Numbered from the stretch's first letter, positions 1 to 9,092 are shown. The stretch: 64,000 nt of DNA from Motiliproteus sp041586615 (GCA_041586615.1 JBFGZS010000009.1:1-64000), one strand, 5' to 3'. Notes: a model not told the origin generated them from the letters alone. Made by a program: numbers and translations.

Positions 1-4
1 ACTG

Positions 5-139
5 TTTCTGGCAAGATTGTTTCTGACAAGATGGCTTCTGACAGCACTGTTTCTGGCAAGATTGTTTTTGGCAAGATTGTTTCTGACAAGATGGCTTCTG
101 ACAGCACTGTTTCTGGCAACATAATTTCTGACAGTATGA
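5..139 (+). repeat. 15-bp tandem repeat, nine units, continuing to the window edge
   Basis: Nine consecutive 15-bp units resembling TTTCTGGCAAGATTG run from base 5 to 139 with a few substitutions each. The period is a multiple of three and no unit has an in-frame stop, so the array can be translated as a five-residue repeat (VSGKI, VSDKM, ASDST and variants). It ends at the ATG at 136 of the ferredoxin-like gene. Whether it is translated or is upstream DNA that happens to be open cannot be decided here. The array may extend left of the window. Confidence 0.9.
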
Positions 140-990
140 TTCCCGAATCGATTCAATCGGTACTAACGCGTGAAATAGCCCTGGCTAATCGTCTGCTGAG
201 CGCGCTGGGTCTGATTCGTGACACCGAAACAGGGATAAACAGGGATCGGGTGCGCTTGTTGAGCGGCGAGCAGTTGCTGGCCGAAACGACGCAAATCTCT
301 GGCGCTGATAGGACGAGCGCAGGCGTCAACCACGCTGGCGTTGCTTGCGAGGTTCCACCGCTAGTGGAGCTGGATGCCGGTGCCGATAAGCGTGTGCTGA
401 TCTCGCGGGCAATGAGCCATCTCTACGCGCATGGCGTCAATCCCCAACCGCTGCTGGAGCTGCCGAAAGGGGCGGCGTACGGTGGCTTGTTGATCGACAC
501 TAAGGCCTGCACCTTGTGCATGTCCTGTGTGGCGATCTGTCCAACAAGTGCCTTGTCTTCTGTGGGTAGCAGCCCGCAACTGGATTTCACCGAGGACCCC
601 TGTGTGCAGTGCGGACTGTGCACGCAGGCTTGCCCCGAAAAGGCGTTGACGCTGCAACCCCGCTACCTCCTTGACCCCCAGCGTCGCACGCAAGTGCAAG
701 TGTTGAAAAAGGAAGATCCCTTCTGTTGTATCCGCTGTGATAAGCCCTTTGCGACGCAAAGCATGGTGGCCATGATGCTGGAAAAACTGGCCGGCCACAG
801 CATGTTCGCCGGTGCCGGTCTTGAGCGACTGAAAATGTGCGAAGACTGCCGGGTAGCCGATATCGTATTAACGGATCCGGGTAATGATCTGTTCGAGCAC
901 GCCAAGGGGCGTTCGCCAGACAATGACGACATTAACCTGGCGCAGGTCGAAAAGCCTAACCGGGACGCTGCCAAGGAGACACAGTCATGA
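31..990 (+). CDS. 4Fe-4S ferredoxin-like protein of the formate dehydrogenase operon (5' end uncertain)
   Basis: Probable electron-transfer or assembly protein at the head of the formate dehydrogenase operon. Two ferredoxin-type motifs are visible around residues 160-205 (CTLCMSCVAICP and CVQCGLCTQACP, each CxxCxxCxxxCP). A Cys-rich C-terminal part follows, with CCIRC and, further on, CEDC. The first 35 residues are a pentapeptide repeat, and the frame is open to base 1. The true start may therefore be upstream of the window, at 31, at 91, or at the ATG at 136, where non-repetitive sequence begins (MIPESIQSVLTREIA). No clear ribosome binding site separates these choices. The stop overlaps the next start (ATGA). 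Ferredoxin-like genes in this position are known from Shewanella-type fdh operons. The exact role is inferred. Confidence 0.8.
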   Translation: MASDSTVSGKIVFGKIVSDKMASDSTVSGNIISDSMIPESIQSVLTREIALANRLLSALGLIRDTETGINRDRVRLLSGEQLLAETTQISGADRTSAGVNHAGVACEVPPLVELDAGADKRVLISRAMSHLYAHGVNPQPLLELPKGAAYGGLLIDTKACTLCMSCVAICPTSALSSVGSSPQLDFTEDPCVQCGLCTQACPEKALTLQPRYLLDPQRRTQVQVLKKEDPFCCIRCDKPFATQSMVAMMLEKLAGHSMFAGAGLERLKMCEDCRVADIVLTDPGNDLFEHAKGRSPDNDDINLAQVEKPNRDAAKETQS

Positions 991-1589
991 ATGACCTGAC
1001 CGTACCGGTGATGGAAAACAGCTTCGAACGTTTTCGCAGTGATGCCTATGCGCTCCTGGGCTCGTTGCTGGTGAGTCCGCCCAACGAGGCGTTGTTGAAT
1101 TGGTTGCAGAATATAGAGCTGGATGAAAGCTGTGACTCGGTGATGCGTGAAGCCTGGAGTGTGCTGCAGTTGGCGGCCCGGCGCGCAGATCCGGATATGG
1201 TTGCCGATGAATACCAGAATCTGTTTATCGGCCTCGGTCGCGGTGAACTGGTGCCTTTCGCCTCCTGGTATCTCACCGGACATATGATGGAGCAACCTCT
1301 GGTTGTGCTGCGTCATGACCTGCAGGGACTGGGCTTTGAGCGCGACCCGAACGTGAACGAGCCCGAGGATCATATCGGCGCGCTCTGCCAAGTCATGGGG
1401 ATGCTGGTCGACCCGCAAGACGGCATCGATCCAGCCCGAATAAAAACGTTTTTTAACCAGCATATACAGGGCTGGAGTCAGCGCTTCTTTCAGGATCTAC
1501 AAAATGCCTCCTCGGCGCATTTCTACAGCGCCGTCGGGCGTTTTGGCGAGTTGTTTACGGGTCAGGAGACGCTACTTTTGGAAGAGTAA
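987..1589 (+). CDS. TorD/DmsD-family molybdoenzyme maturation chaperone
   Basis: A 200-residue cytoplasmic chaperone of the TorD family. Such proteins bind the Tat signal or apo-form of a molybdoenzyme and help insert the cofactor before export. The family core YQNLFIGLGRGELVPFASWY and the downstream NEPEDHIGALCQVM stretch are clear, and the length is normal. The ATG overlaps the preceding stop by ATGA, implying translational coupling. The position between the ferredoxin-like gene and the catalytic subunit points to FdhA, which carries a twin-arginine signal, as its client. The client assignment is inference from context. Confidence 0.88.
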   Translation: MNDLTVPVMENSFERFRSDAYALLGSLLVSPPNEALLNWLQNIELDESCDSVMREAWSVLQLAARRADPDMVADEYQNLFIGLGRGELVPFASWYLTGHMMEQPLVVLRHDLQGLGFERDPNVNEPEDHIGALCQVMGMLVDPQDGIDPARIKTFFNQHIQGWSQRFFQDLQNASSAHFYSAVGRFGELFTGQETLLLEE

Positions 1590-1725
1590 CGGCTAGAAAA
1601 ATCGGTAATGGGCATACGGTTGTTAGATCGGCTGTGACCTTATTGGCCGCAGGTGCTTAACCGTATTAGTGAGCAAAAGATTAGTAAGCATTTATAAGAA
1701 CGTAGCAGGCAAGAAGGAGATGGGG

Positions 1726-1938
1726 ATGAGCAAAAATAAGCAACCAGAGCAGGCTGATTCTGGCCGCCGGCAATTTATTAAAGCCTTGGGCGCCGCGGGG
1801 GGAGCCGCTGCGGTGCTGAGTGTCAGTCATGAAGCTTCTGCTGCCGTTCAGGGTGAGGAGACTGCCGAGGTGGAGGGGAGCCAAGGCTACCGCGAAACCG
1901 CGCATATCCGCGACTATTATAAAAGCGCCCGTATCTGA
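1726..1938 (+). CDS. Small Tat-target protein of formate dehydrogenase region (FdhX-like)
   Basis: A 70-residue protein with a twin-arginine motif (GRRQFIKALG) near residues 13-22, then a short Ala/Gly-rich hydrophobic stretch and a C-terminal end YYKSARI. It matches the short Tat-target family found beside formate dehydrogenase catalytic genes (TIGR02811 type). The chosen ATG at 1726 has AAGGAG at 1714-1719, six bases away. The open frame continues upstream to a GTG at 1669, but that start has no such site. Its function is not established. The location suggests a role in assembly or as a small subunit of the periplasmic dehydrogenase. Confidence 0.82.
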   Translation: MSKNKQPEQADSGRRQFIKALGAAGGAAAVLSVSHEASAAVQGEETAEVEGSQGYRETAHIRDYYKSARI

Positions 1939-1979
1939 GCGGCGGTTAACTGACAACCTGGAGTAGGTGAGGAAAAATC

Positions 1980-4880
1980 ATGAAACTGACTCCCAAGCAG
2001 AGCGTCGGCGAAGACCGCGGCGCAGCGGCGTCGAAAACAGGCCTGAGTCGCCGTAGTTTTCTGGGCCACAGCGGTATTGCTGCCGGCGGTGTTGCCGCCG
2101 CCACGATGCTGGCACCCCCCATGGTGCGCAAGGTCGAAGCCAAGGTGGCTAACACGGTCGCGGGCAAAGCCGAGATCAAGCGGACCATCTGTACCCATTG
2201 TTCGGTGGGCTGTGGTGTGTATGCCGAGGTAGAAAATGGCGTCTGGACCGGTCAGGAACCGGCCTTTGACCATCCGTTTAACCGGGGTGCCCATTGCGCC
2301 AAAGGTGCAGCGCTGCGTGAGCATGGTCACGGCGAACGCCGTCTCAAGTACCCGATGAAACTGGTCGCTGGTAAATGGCAGAAGCTCTCCTGGGAGCAGG
2401 CGATCAACGAGATCGGCGACAACATGGAGCAGATCCGCGCCGAGTCGGGCCCGGATTCCGTGTACTGGCTGGGATCGGCCAAGCATAACAACGAGCAGGC
2501 GTATTTGTTCCGTAAGTTTGCTGCGCTGTGGGGTTCCAACAACGTCGACCATCAGGCGCGTATCTGTCACTCCACCACCGTTGCCGGGGTCGCGAATACC
2601 TGGGGCTACGGCGCGATGACCAACAGCTTCAACGATATTCACAATTCCAAGAGTGCGATCCTGATCGGATCCAACCCCGCTGAAGCGCACCCTATCGCCA
2701 TGCAGCATCTGCTGTATGCGAAGGAGCGCAACAAGGCCAAACTGATCGTGGCGGACCCGCGCTTTACCCGTACGGCGGCTAAAGGTGATCAGCACCTGCC
2801 GCTGCGTCCGGGTTCCGATGTGGCGATGATCTGGGGGCTGCTCTGGCACATCTTCGAAAATGGTTGGGAAGACAAGCAGTTCATCGATGAGCGCGTATTC
2901 GGCCTTGACGAAGTGCGTGCCGAAGTTAAGAAGTGGAATCCGGCCGAGGTGGAGCGCGTTACCGGTCTGACCGAAGAGCAGGTACGTACCGCGGCCAAGA
3001 CGCTGGCGACCAATAAGCCGGGTACCATTATCTGGTGTATGGGGGGGACGCAGCACACCACCGGTAACAACAACACCCGTGCCTACTGTGTCCTGATGCT
3101 GGCCTTGGGTAACATCGGTACCAGCGGTGGCGGTGCCAATATTTTCCGCGGCCACGACAACGTCCAGGGTGCCACCGACTTTGGCGTACTGTCGCACACG
3201 TTGCCAGGTTACTACGGCCTGTCCAACGGTGCCTGGGAGCACTGGAGTAAAGTCTGGGATGTCGATTTGGACTGGATCAAGGCTCGCTTCGACCGCGAAG
3301 AGCGCCCTGGCGATTATTTCGGAGAAGAAGGGCCCAGCGACAAGATCGTTGATGGCATGAACTCGACCGGTATTCCCGTTTCCCGCTGGGTGGACGGGGT
3401 ACTGGAAGACAAGGCCAATATTGCCCAGCGCGATAATCTGCGCGCCATGGTGTTCTGGGGGCATGCGCCTAACTCGCAGACCCGCGGCAGCGACATGAAA
3501 AAGGCGATGGAAAAACTGGATATGATGGTCATCGTCGATCCGTATCCTACCGCGTCTGCCGTACTACCCGACCGTCAGGATGGTATCTACCTGTTGCCGG
3601 CCACCACGCAGTTCGAGACCTACGGGTCCGTGACCGCCTCCAACCGCTCCTTGCAGTGGCGTGATAAGGTCATCGAGCCGCTGTTCGAGTCGCTGCCCGA
3701 CCAGACGATCCTGTACAAGTTTGCCAAGAAGCTGGGCTTTGCCGACCACCTGTGCAAAAACATCAAGGTCACGAATGACGAACCGTTGATCGAAGATATC
3801 ACCCGCGAATACAACAGGGGTATGTGGACCATCGGTTACACCGGCCAGAGCCCGGAACGCCTGAAGATGCACCAGCAGAACTGGCACACCTTCGATTACC
3901 ACAACCTGGAAGCCGAGGGTGGTCCGGTTCACGGTGAAACCTACGGCCTGCCCTGGCCTTGTTGGGGAACGCCGGAAATGAAACACCCGGGTACCCATAT
4001 CCTCTACGACACCAGTAAGCCGGTCGCGAAGGGGGGGCTTAACTTCCGTGCCCGTTTCGGCGTCGAATTTGAAGGCAAGGATCTGCTGGCCAATGGTTCC
4101 TACCCGGTGGGTAACGAACTTAAGGGCGGTCATCCCGAGTTCAGCGATAAGCTGCTTAAGCAATTGGGCTGGTGGAACGATCTAACGGCTGCAGAAAAGC
4201 AAGCGGCAGCGGGCAAAAACTGGAAGACCGACCTGTCAGGCGGTATCCAGCGGGTGGCTATCAAGCACGGCTGTGCCCCCTTTGGTAACGCCAAAGCCCG
4301 GGCGATCGTCTGGACCTTCCCGGACCGCGTGCCGCTGCATCGTGAGCCGCTGTATACCACGCGTCGTGATCTGGTCCCGGATTACCCGACCTGGGAAGAC
4401 CGCAAATCGCACTACCGTTTGCCGACGCAGTATGCCTCGATTCAGAAGCAGGACTTTTCTGCCGAGTATCCTATCGTTCTGACCTCCGGCCGTTTGGTGG
4501 AGTATGAGGGCGGCGGTGATGAAACCCGTTCCAATGTCTGGCTGGCGGAGCTGCAGCAAGAGATGTTTGTTGAGTTGAATCCGGTCGATGCTAACAACAA
4601 CGGCGTCCGGGACGGGGCTGATGTCTGGGTTCATACCCCCGAAGGCAGCAAGATCAAGGTCAAGGCGATGGTCACGCGTCGGGTTCAAGCAGGGGTGGCG
4701 TTCCTGCCGTTCCACTTTGCCGGCCAATTCCAAGGCAAGGACTTGCGGTCCAAGTACCCCGAGGGTTCTGCGCCTTACGTCTCGGGCGAGTCTGCCAACA
4801 CCGTTATGACCTACGGTTATGACTCGGTAACTCAGATGCAGGAGACAAAAGTCTCCATGTGTAAGCTCAGCGTAGCCTGA
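1980..4880 (+). CDS. fdhA: Formate dehydrogenase catalytic (alpha) subunit, Cys type
   Basis: A 966-residue molybdopterin oxidoreductase that oxidises formate to CO2, probably in the periplasm. Residues 23-28 (SRRSFL) begin a twin-arginine signal with a hydrophobic segment to about residue 46. A 4Fe-4S cluster is bound by Cys71, Cys74, Cys78 and Cys106. The metal ligand lies in HQARICHST, where residue 196 is an ordinary cysteine (TGT at 2565), not the UGA selenocysteine of E. coli FdnG. The C-terminal molybdopterin-dinucleotide-binding part contains VLTSGRLVEYEGGG. It lies 41 bases after the small Tat-target gene and 19 bases before the iron-sulfur subunit, in one operon. The family assignment is firm. 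Mo versus W cannot be told. Confidence 0.96.
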   Translation: MKLTPKQSVGEDRGAAASKTGLSRRSFLGHSGIAAGGVAAATMLAPPMVRKVEAKVANTVAGKAEIKRTICTHCSVGCGVYAEVENGVWTGQEPAFDHPFNRGAHCAKGAALREHGHGERRLKYPMKLVAGKWQKLSWEQAINEIGDNMEQIRAESGPDSVYWLGSAKHNNEQAYLFRKFAALWGSNNVDHQARICHSTTVAGVANTWGYGAMTNSFNDIHNSKSAILIGSNPAEAHPIAMQHLLYAKERNKAKLIVADPRFTRTAAKGDQHLPLRPGSDVAMIWGLLWHIFENGWEDKQFIDERVFGLDEVRAEVKKWNPAEVERVTGLTEEQVRTAAKTLATNKPGTIIWCMGGTQHTTGNNNTRAYCVLMLALGNIGTSGGGANIFRGHDNVQGATDFGVLSHTLPGYYGLSNGAWEHWSKVWDVDLDWIKARFDREERPGDYFGEEGPSDKIVDGMNSTGIPVSRWVDGVLEDKANIAQRDNLRAMVFWGHAPNSQTRGSDMKKAMEKLDMMVIVDPYPTASAVLPDRQDGIYLLPATTQFETYGSVTASNRSLQWRDKVIEPLFESLPDQTILYKFAKKLGFADHLCKNIKVTNDEPLIEDITREYNRGMWTIGYTGQSPERLKMHQQNWHTFDYHNLEAEGGPVHGETYGLPWPCWGTPEMKHPGTHILYDTSKPVAKGGLNFRARFGVEFEGKDLLANGSYPVGNELKGGHPEFSDKLLKQLGWWNDLTAAEKQAAAGKNWKTDLSGGIQRVAIKHGCAPFGNAKARAIVWTFPDRVPLHREPLYTTRRDLVPDYPTWEDRKSHYRLPTQYASIQKQDFSAEYPIVLTSGRLVEYEGGGDETRSNVWLAELQQEMFVELNPVDANNNGVRDGADVWVHTPEGSKIKVKAMVTRRVQAGVAFLPFHFAGQFQGKDLRSKYPEGSAPYVSGESANTVMTYGYDSVTQMQETKVSMCKLSVA

Positions 4881-4899
4881 TCGGATAGAGGATAGAACA

Positions 4900-5499
4900 A
4901 TGGCAAGAATGAAGTTTCTCTGTGACTCCGAGCGCTGTATCGAGTGCAACGGCTGCGTCACAGCCTGTAAAAACGCGAACGATGTGCCGTGGGGGATCAA
5001 CCGCCGCCGCGTCGTGACCATCAATGACGGTGAGCGGAACGAGGTCAGCCTGTCGGTTGCCTGTATGCACTGTACCGACGCGCCTTGTATGGCGGTATGT
5101 CCGGTGGACGTGTTCTACCAGACCGACGACGGTATCGTACTGCACGACAAAGACGGCTGTATTGGCTGCGGCTACTGTCTGTTTGCCTGCCCGTTTGGCG
5201 CACCGCAGTTCCCGCAGGACGGGGCATTCGGTGAGCGCGGCAAGATGGATAAGTGCACCTTCTGTGCCGGTGGTCCGGAAGAGGACAACTCGCCCGCCGA
5301 GAAAGCGAAATACGGTGACAACCGTATCGCACAGGGCAAGTTACCGATGTGCGCCGAAATGTGCTCGACCAAAGCGTTGCTGGCAGGCGACGCCAGCGAA
5401 GTGTCCGACATCTACCGTGAGCGGGTTATTGGGCGAGGTTCCAATAAAGGAGCCTGGGGCCAAAACCTGGCGTATAACGCGGCGGGCCGAAAGAGCTGA
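4900..5499 (+). CDS. fdhB: Formate dehydrogenase iron-sulfur (beta) subunit
   Basis: A 199-residue four-cluster ferredoxin subunit that carries electrons from the catalytic subunit to the membrane cytochrome. Four cysteine groups are visible: CIECNGCVTAC at 13-23, CMHCTDAPCMAVCP near 55, CIGCGYCLFACP near 88, and a split group CTFC ... CAEMC. It lacks the C-terminal membrane helix of E. coli FdnH, so it is probably held by FdhC. The start ATG at 4900 follows GAGGATAGA. It has no Tat signal and is presumably exported bound to FdhA, as known for this class. Confidence 0.95.
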   Translation: MARMKFLCDSERCIECNGCVTACKNANDVPWGINRRRVVTINDGERNEVSLSVACMHCTDAPCMAVCPVDVFYQTDDGIVLHDKDGCIGCGYCLFACPFGAPQFPQDGAFGERGKMDKCTFCAGGPEEDNSPAEKAKYGDNRIAQGKLPMCAEMCSTKALLAGDASEVSDIYRERVIGRGSNKGAWGQNLAYNAAGRKS

Positions 5500-5587
5500 T
5501 GCTCTGAAGGCGGGAGGCGGCTCTTGGTCGCCTCCCTATGACGACGCCATACGGCACTAAGGGTGGCGAGACGAGAGTGTGTGAAGC

Positions 5588-6649
5588 ATGGGTGAATTAC
5601 GAGGAATGCCGGGATTTCTTAGGGGGGCCTCTTTTTGGCTAACATCAATCGCGTGGTTACGCTCAACCGTTGGGCTAACGCTGACACGGCGTCTTAAGCA
5701 GCGACTCAGCCTGTGTATGTTGCTGTGCGTGATCGCCTTGGCTCCACAGGTGCAGGCTGCCGGCGGTGAGGGTCCGGTCGGCAGTGGCTACAAGGGGGCG
5801 GATTACTGGCGCAGTGTGACTCAGGGTGACGCGGGTTATTCGACCAATAAAGCCCCTGAAGCCGGCGTGTTGATCAATCGCAGTGGTGAGCAGTGGCGTC
5901 AGCTACGTAATAATCTGGTTAAGCGTTACGGTAAATGGGTGCTGGCGGCAACCCTGTTGGGCTTGCTGGTGGTGTATGTCCTGGTGGGCAAGAGCCGCCT
6001 GGAGGAAGCGCGGACCGGGGTGACGATTGAGCGCTGGAAACGTCTCGATCGCTATATCCATTGGTTGGTGGCTGGGCTGTTTATCATCCTCGGACTGACG
6101 GGGCTAAGCTTGTTGTTCGGCCGTCATTTTATGCCGGATCTGATCGGTAAAGCGCTGTTTAATGACGGGATGCAGGTCGCTAAATGGGTGCATAACTACC
6201 TGGGGCCGTTGTTTGTCCTTAGTTTGGCCGTGATGATACTGAAGTGGCTAAAAAACAATTTCATCACACGGGTGGATCTACGCTGGTTTATGCAGGGCGG
6301 CGGCATGATTAAAGGCAAGCATCCGCATGCCGGTTATATGAACGGTGGTGAGAAGCTCTGGTTCTGGCTGTTGGTTCTGGCCGGAATTGTCGTGAGTCTC
6401 TCGGGGCTGGTGTTGGATTTTCCGGCCTATTTCGAGTTGCGTCATGATTTTCAGCTCGCCAATCTATTCCATGGCGTCGCGTCATTGGTGCTGGTTTGTG
6501 GTGCGCTGGCGCATGCCTATATCGGTAGTATCGGTACTGAAGGGGCATTGGAAGGGATGGTGTCTGGGCAGGTCGATGAAGCCTGGGCAAAACAGCATCA
6601 TGATCTCTGGTACGATGAGGTTAAAAAAGCGCAGAACGACAAAAAATAG
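5588..6649 (+). CDS. fdhC: Formate dehydrogenase cytochrome b (gamma) subunit
   Basis: A 353-residue FdnI/FdoI-type cytochrome b556 that anchors the complex and passes electrons to quinone. An N-terminal hydrophobic segment ending in APQVQA looks like a signal peptide, followed by a periplasmic stretch of about 60 residues. A first membrane helix (VLAATLLGLLVVYVLVG) and the four-helix core follow. Histidines in RYIHWLV, WVHNYLGP, NLFHGVA and LAHAYIG are the likely heme ligands. The long N-terminal extension is typical of the Shewanella-like gamma subunit and absent in E. coli FdnI. The start is uncertain: the ATG at 5588 has only a weak ribosome site and an internal start is possible. It is the last gene of the operon. 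Confidence 0.92.
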   Translation: MGELRGMPGFLRGASFWLTSIAWLRSTVGLTLTRRLKQRLSLCMLLCVIALAPQVQAAGGEGPVGSGYKGADYWRSVTQGDAGYSTNKAPEAGVLINRSGEQWRQLRNNLVKRYGKWVLAATLLGLLVVYVLVGKSRLEEARTGVTIERWKRLDRYIHWLVAGLFIILGLTGLSLLFGRHFMPDLIGKALFNDGMQVAKWVHNYLGPLFVLSLAVMILKWLKNNFITRVDLRWFMQGGGMIKGKHPHAGYMNGGEKLWFWLLVLAGIVVSLSGLVLDFPAYFELRHDFQLANLFHGVASLVLVCGALAHAYIGSIGTEGALEGMVSGQVDEAWAKQHHDLWYDEVKKAQNDKK

Positions 6650-6798
6650 CTTGTCTATCAAATTGTTAAAAGCGTGGCGTTCTCGCCAAACTGGTGCAAC
6701 TGCGCGACGTTGCTGGCTTGGCTAGGCCTCGTATTGGCCTATAGGCCAATGTTAACGCATCCCTGAGTGAGTGCCGGGTTATAGACGATGTGCCTTTG

Positions 6799-6832
6799 AG
6801 GACGACCTCTGCTTTGCGGCGGTTGTCGTCCT
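6799..6832 (+). terminator. Possible terminator hairpin downstream of the fdh operon
   Basis: AGGACGAC (6799-6806) pairs with GTCGTCCT (6825-6832) over an 18-base loop, followed only by TTAAA. The stem is good but there is no proper U tract, so intrinsic termination is doubtful. It lies about 150 bases after the fdhC stop. Confidence 0.35.
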
Positions 6833-6898
6833 TTAAACCGACGTGTTACCCTTGGCCGGTTAATCAACTTCACACTATTAAAACGAGAGGATATCTCC

Positions 6899-7177
6899 AT
6901 GGCAAGAGCCAGTGCACGTCACATCCTGGTCAGCACCGAAGAACAATGTAATGCGCTGAAGGCCGAGATTACAGGTGGTGCAGAATTTGCCGCTGTTGCC
7001 CGTGAGCACTCTCTCTGCCCGTCTGGTGCGCAGGGCGGAGAGCTGGGTGAATTCGGTCCAGGACAGATGGTCCGCGAATTTGATGAAGTGGTTTTTAGCG
7101 CGGACCTGAATACTGTACAGGGGCCGGTGAAGACACAGTTCGGCTTTCATCTTCTTGAGGTGACGGCGCGCAGCTAA
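6899..7177 (+). CDS. ppiC: Parvulin-type peptidyl-prolyl cis-trans isomerase
   Basis: A 92-residue single-domain parvulin without signal peptide, so cytoplasmic, like E. coli PpiC. Family landmarks in order: ARHILV at 5-10, the AREHSLCPSGAQGGELGEFG stretch near 34-53, MVREFDEVVFS, and GPVKTQFGFHLLEV at the C-terminus. Length equals the family norm (about 93). The ATG at 6899 follows ACGAGAGG. It is a single gene, closed by a strong terminator at 7232-7266. Confidence 0.95.
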   Translation: MARASARHILVSTEEQCNALKAEITGGAEFAAVAREHSLCPSGAQGGELGEFGPGQMVREFDEVVFSADLNTVQGPVKTQFGFHLLEVTARS

Positions 7178-7231
7178 CATCGGTACGCGTAACCGGTATA
7201 GCAGCAGGGACACGGTTTTTCTTGCGGGTAT

Positions 7232-7266
7232 AAAAAAGGGGATGGTTGATGCCATCCCCTTTTTTT
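7232..7266 (+). terminator. Strong bidirectional rho-independent terminator
   Basis: GGGGATGG (7238-7245) pairs with CCATCCCC (7252-7259) over a six-base loop. Seven T residues follow on the plus strand and six A residues precede it, so it can end both ppiC and the converging helicase gene. Confidence 0.92.
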
Positions 7267-7274
7267 GTCGATTA

Positions 7275-7334
7275 TTTTTAATACTGATTGTTTTTAATAC
7301 CGAGGGTTTTTAGTATCGATTGTCTTTAATCGAG
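7275..7334. repeat. 16-bp tandem repeat at the helicase 3' end
   Basis: Three units of TTTTTAATACTGATTG type (7275-7290, 7291-7306, 7307-7322) and a partial fourth run into the stop codon of the helicase gene (7326-7328). Confidence 0.75.
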
Positions 7335-8705
7335 ACTGCCTTCGGTGTTACCACTGCGGCGCTTTAGCGGTGCCATACCGTCATCAGAGACCAGGCCGTT
7401 GGGCGGAGCCGGCTTGCGGCGTTTACCGACATTCTTGCGATCGCGATCGCGCAGTTTTGACTTTTTCTCAGCGTCTTGTTCATTGCCTTTTCGCTTGTCG
7501 ACCTGTTTTACTTTCTGGCCAACCGATTTTCCTGACGCTTTTACTTTCTTGGGGCCGGTATATTTGCCTTTCAGCGAGTCGATAACGCGTCGCTCGAAAC
7601 GGAACTTTAGATAACGCTCAATACCAATCGCCAGGTTCCATTCCGAAGCCTGCACCAAAGAAATCGCCACGCCCGTTTCACCGGCACGGCCGGTGCGACC
7701 GACACGGTGGATATAATCGTCACCGCTACGCGCCATATCGAAGTTGATCACCAGGTCGATACCCTTGACGTCGATGCCACGGGCCGCAACATCGCTGGCG
7801 ATCAGAACGTCGATTTGTTTACGTCGGAGCAGGTCCATGACGCGGTTTCGCTCATCCTGGGTCAGGTCGCCGTGGATGATAGCCGCGCGCAGGTTGTGGT
7901 AGTTCATCAGGCCACCGAGGCGGTTAACCTGGGCCTTGGTATTACAGAAAACCAGCGCTTGGGCGTAGGAATCATTGGAGAGCAGCCAGGTAAGCTGCCG
8001 CTCTTTGTGTGCCGTATCGTCGGCCAGCAGTAGCTGCTGGGTGATGGAATCCGGCGGGGTGACATGACCCATGGAAACCAGCAGCGGGTTATTCAGCAGA
8101 CGCTTGCTGACTCCGGCGATGCCGCGGTGGTTAAGCGTCGCCGAGAGAAGCAGCGTTTGACGTGCTTTGGGTGCCCGGTCGACAATTTTTTGCACTTCTT
8201 CGCCGAGCCCCATGTCGAGCATGCGGTCTGCTTCATCCAGAACCAGGGTGCGCAGATCATTGAGATCGGCGCACCCTTTTTCCAGGTGCTCAAGGAATCG
8301 GCCCGGGGTTGCGATGATCAGTTCCGGGTTCTTGCGGATCAAGGCGCGTTGAAACTTGAAGGCTTCACCGCCGGTAATCAGGCAGGCTTTCAGCCCGGAA
8401 AATTTCGAGAACAGGGTAAACTGCTTATAGACCTGACGGGCCAGTTCACGGGTCGGCAGCAAAATAAGCGCCAGTGTACCGGTATTTTTGGCCGGTTCGG
8501 TCAGCATGCGCTGCAGGGTCGGCAACATATAGGCGGCGGTTTTTCCGCTACCGGTTTCGGCGCTAACCCAAAGGTCGCGCTGTTGCATTGCCAGTGGAAT
8601 TGCTTGTTGCTGAACCTCGGTCGGTTCGGTCAGTCCTTGCAGACTCAGCGCCTTTGTCAGACGTTCATCGAGTTGCAGTTGGGAAAAATCGGGCTGAGCA
8701 TTCAA
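7326..8705 (-). CDS. srmB: SrmB-like DEAD-box ATP-dependent RNA helicase
   Basis: ATP-dependent RNA helicase, probably acting in large ribosomal subunit assembly. Motifs in order: Q motif (GLTEPTEVQQQAIP), ETGSGKT (Walker A), PTRELA, TGG, TPGR, DEAD, SAT, ARGID and HRVGRTGRAG. The C-terminal tail is strongly basic and ends with RDRKNVGKRRKP, very like the SrmB tail. The start chosen is the TTG at 8705 with GAGG nearby upstream. It gives xNAQPDFSQLQLDERL, which parallels the SrmB N-terminus. The frame stays open to an ATG at 8819, but the extra 38 residues look non-conserved. Monocistronic and convergent with ppiC. Confidence 0.9.
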   Translation of the reverse strand: MNAQPDFSQLQLDERLTKALSLQGLTEPTEVQQQAIPLAMQQRDLWVSAETGSGKTAAYMLPTLQRMLTEPAKNTGTLALILLPTRELARQVYKQFTLFSKFSGLKACLITGGEAFKFQRALIRKNPELIIATPGRFLEHLEKGCADLNDLRTLVLDEADRMLDMGLGEEVQKIVDRAPKARQTLLLSATLNHRGIAGVSKRLLNNPLLVSMGHVTPPDSITQQLLLADDTAHKERQLTWLLSNDSYAQALVFCNTKAQVNRLGGLMNYHNLRAAIIHGDLTQDERNRVMDLLRRKQIDVLIASDVAARGIDVKGIDLVINFDMARSGDDYIHRVGRTGRAGETGVAISLVQASEWNLAIGIERYLKFRFERRVIDSLKGKYTGPKKVKASGKSVGQKVKQVDKRKGNEQDAEKKSKLRDRDRKNVGKRRKPAPPNGLVSDDGMAPLKRRSGNTEGSLD

Positions 8706-9092
8706 GCCTGCTACCTCATAGTGTGGATCTGATGGGATTGTAATTCGGGGTACATTGGTGAGGTGGTCTGATATCACCAGCCCCTTGTCTCTTCGGCTAC
8801 AGCCGGGGCGGCATACCATAGCACAAAGGGCGCATCACTGCCCGTGTTATCGACTAAGGGCGGGGCATACCAATCTTGTTTAACCTTCGATTGCGGTAGG
8901 CACGTGCGAGTTGTCTTCGGCCGGTTGCCGAGATTCCGTTGTGTGGCGTTTGGGTTTACACTGCGAGTCTTTTTTTCGTGACGACACGTGGACCTTCGTT
9001 GCAGAGATTCTTACTGCAGGCGTTTTTGCTACTTAGCGGTGAAGGTCCGCCGTCGTCTAGGATGTAGTTAACCCGTAAATAAGAGAACTTCG
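8706..9092. other. Intergenic region between divergent helicase and ppnP genes
   Basis: Apart from the open but probably untranslated helicase extension (8706-8819) I see no gene, RNA or strong repeat here. Promoters for both divergent genes should lie in this stretch, but I cannot pick convincing -35/-10 boxes. Confidence 0.6.

Noticed and set aside
5..139. Possible CRISPR array at the left edge
   Set aside because: Units of 15 bp are contiguous without spacers and there are no cas genes, so it is a simple tandem repeat.
663..1463. 266-codon minus-strand frame across the ferredoxin-like and TorD genes
   Set aside because: It is a shadow of two real genes and includes no ribosome site.
1917..3464. 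515-codon open frame opposite fdhA
   Set aside because: It is antisense to a well-conserved catalytic subunit with intact motifs. Long shadow frames are expected in GC-rich coding DNA, and it has no recognisable domains.
4236..5024. 262-codon minus-strand frame over the fdhA-fdhB junction
   Set aside because: It covers two certain genes on the other strand and shows no family signature.
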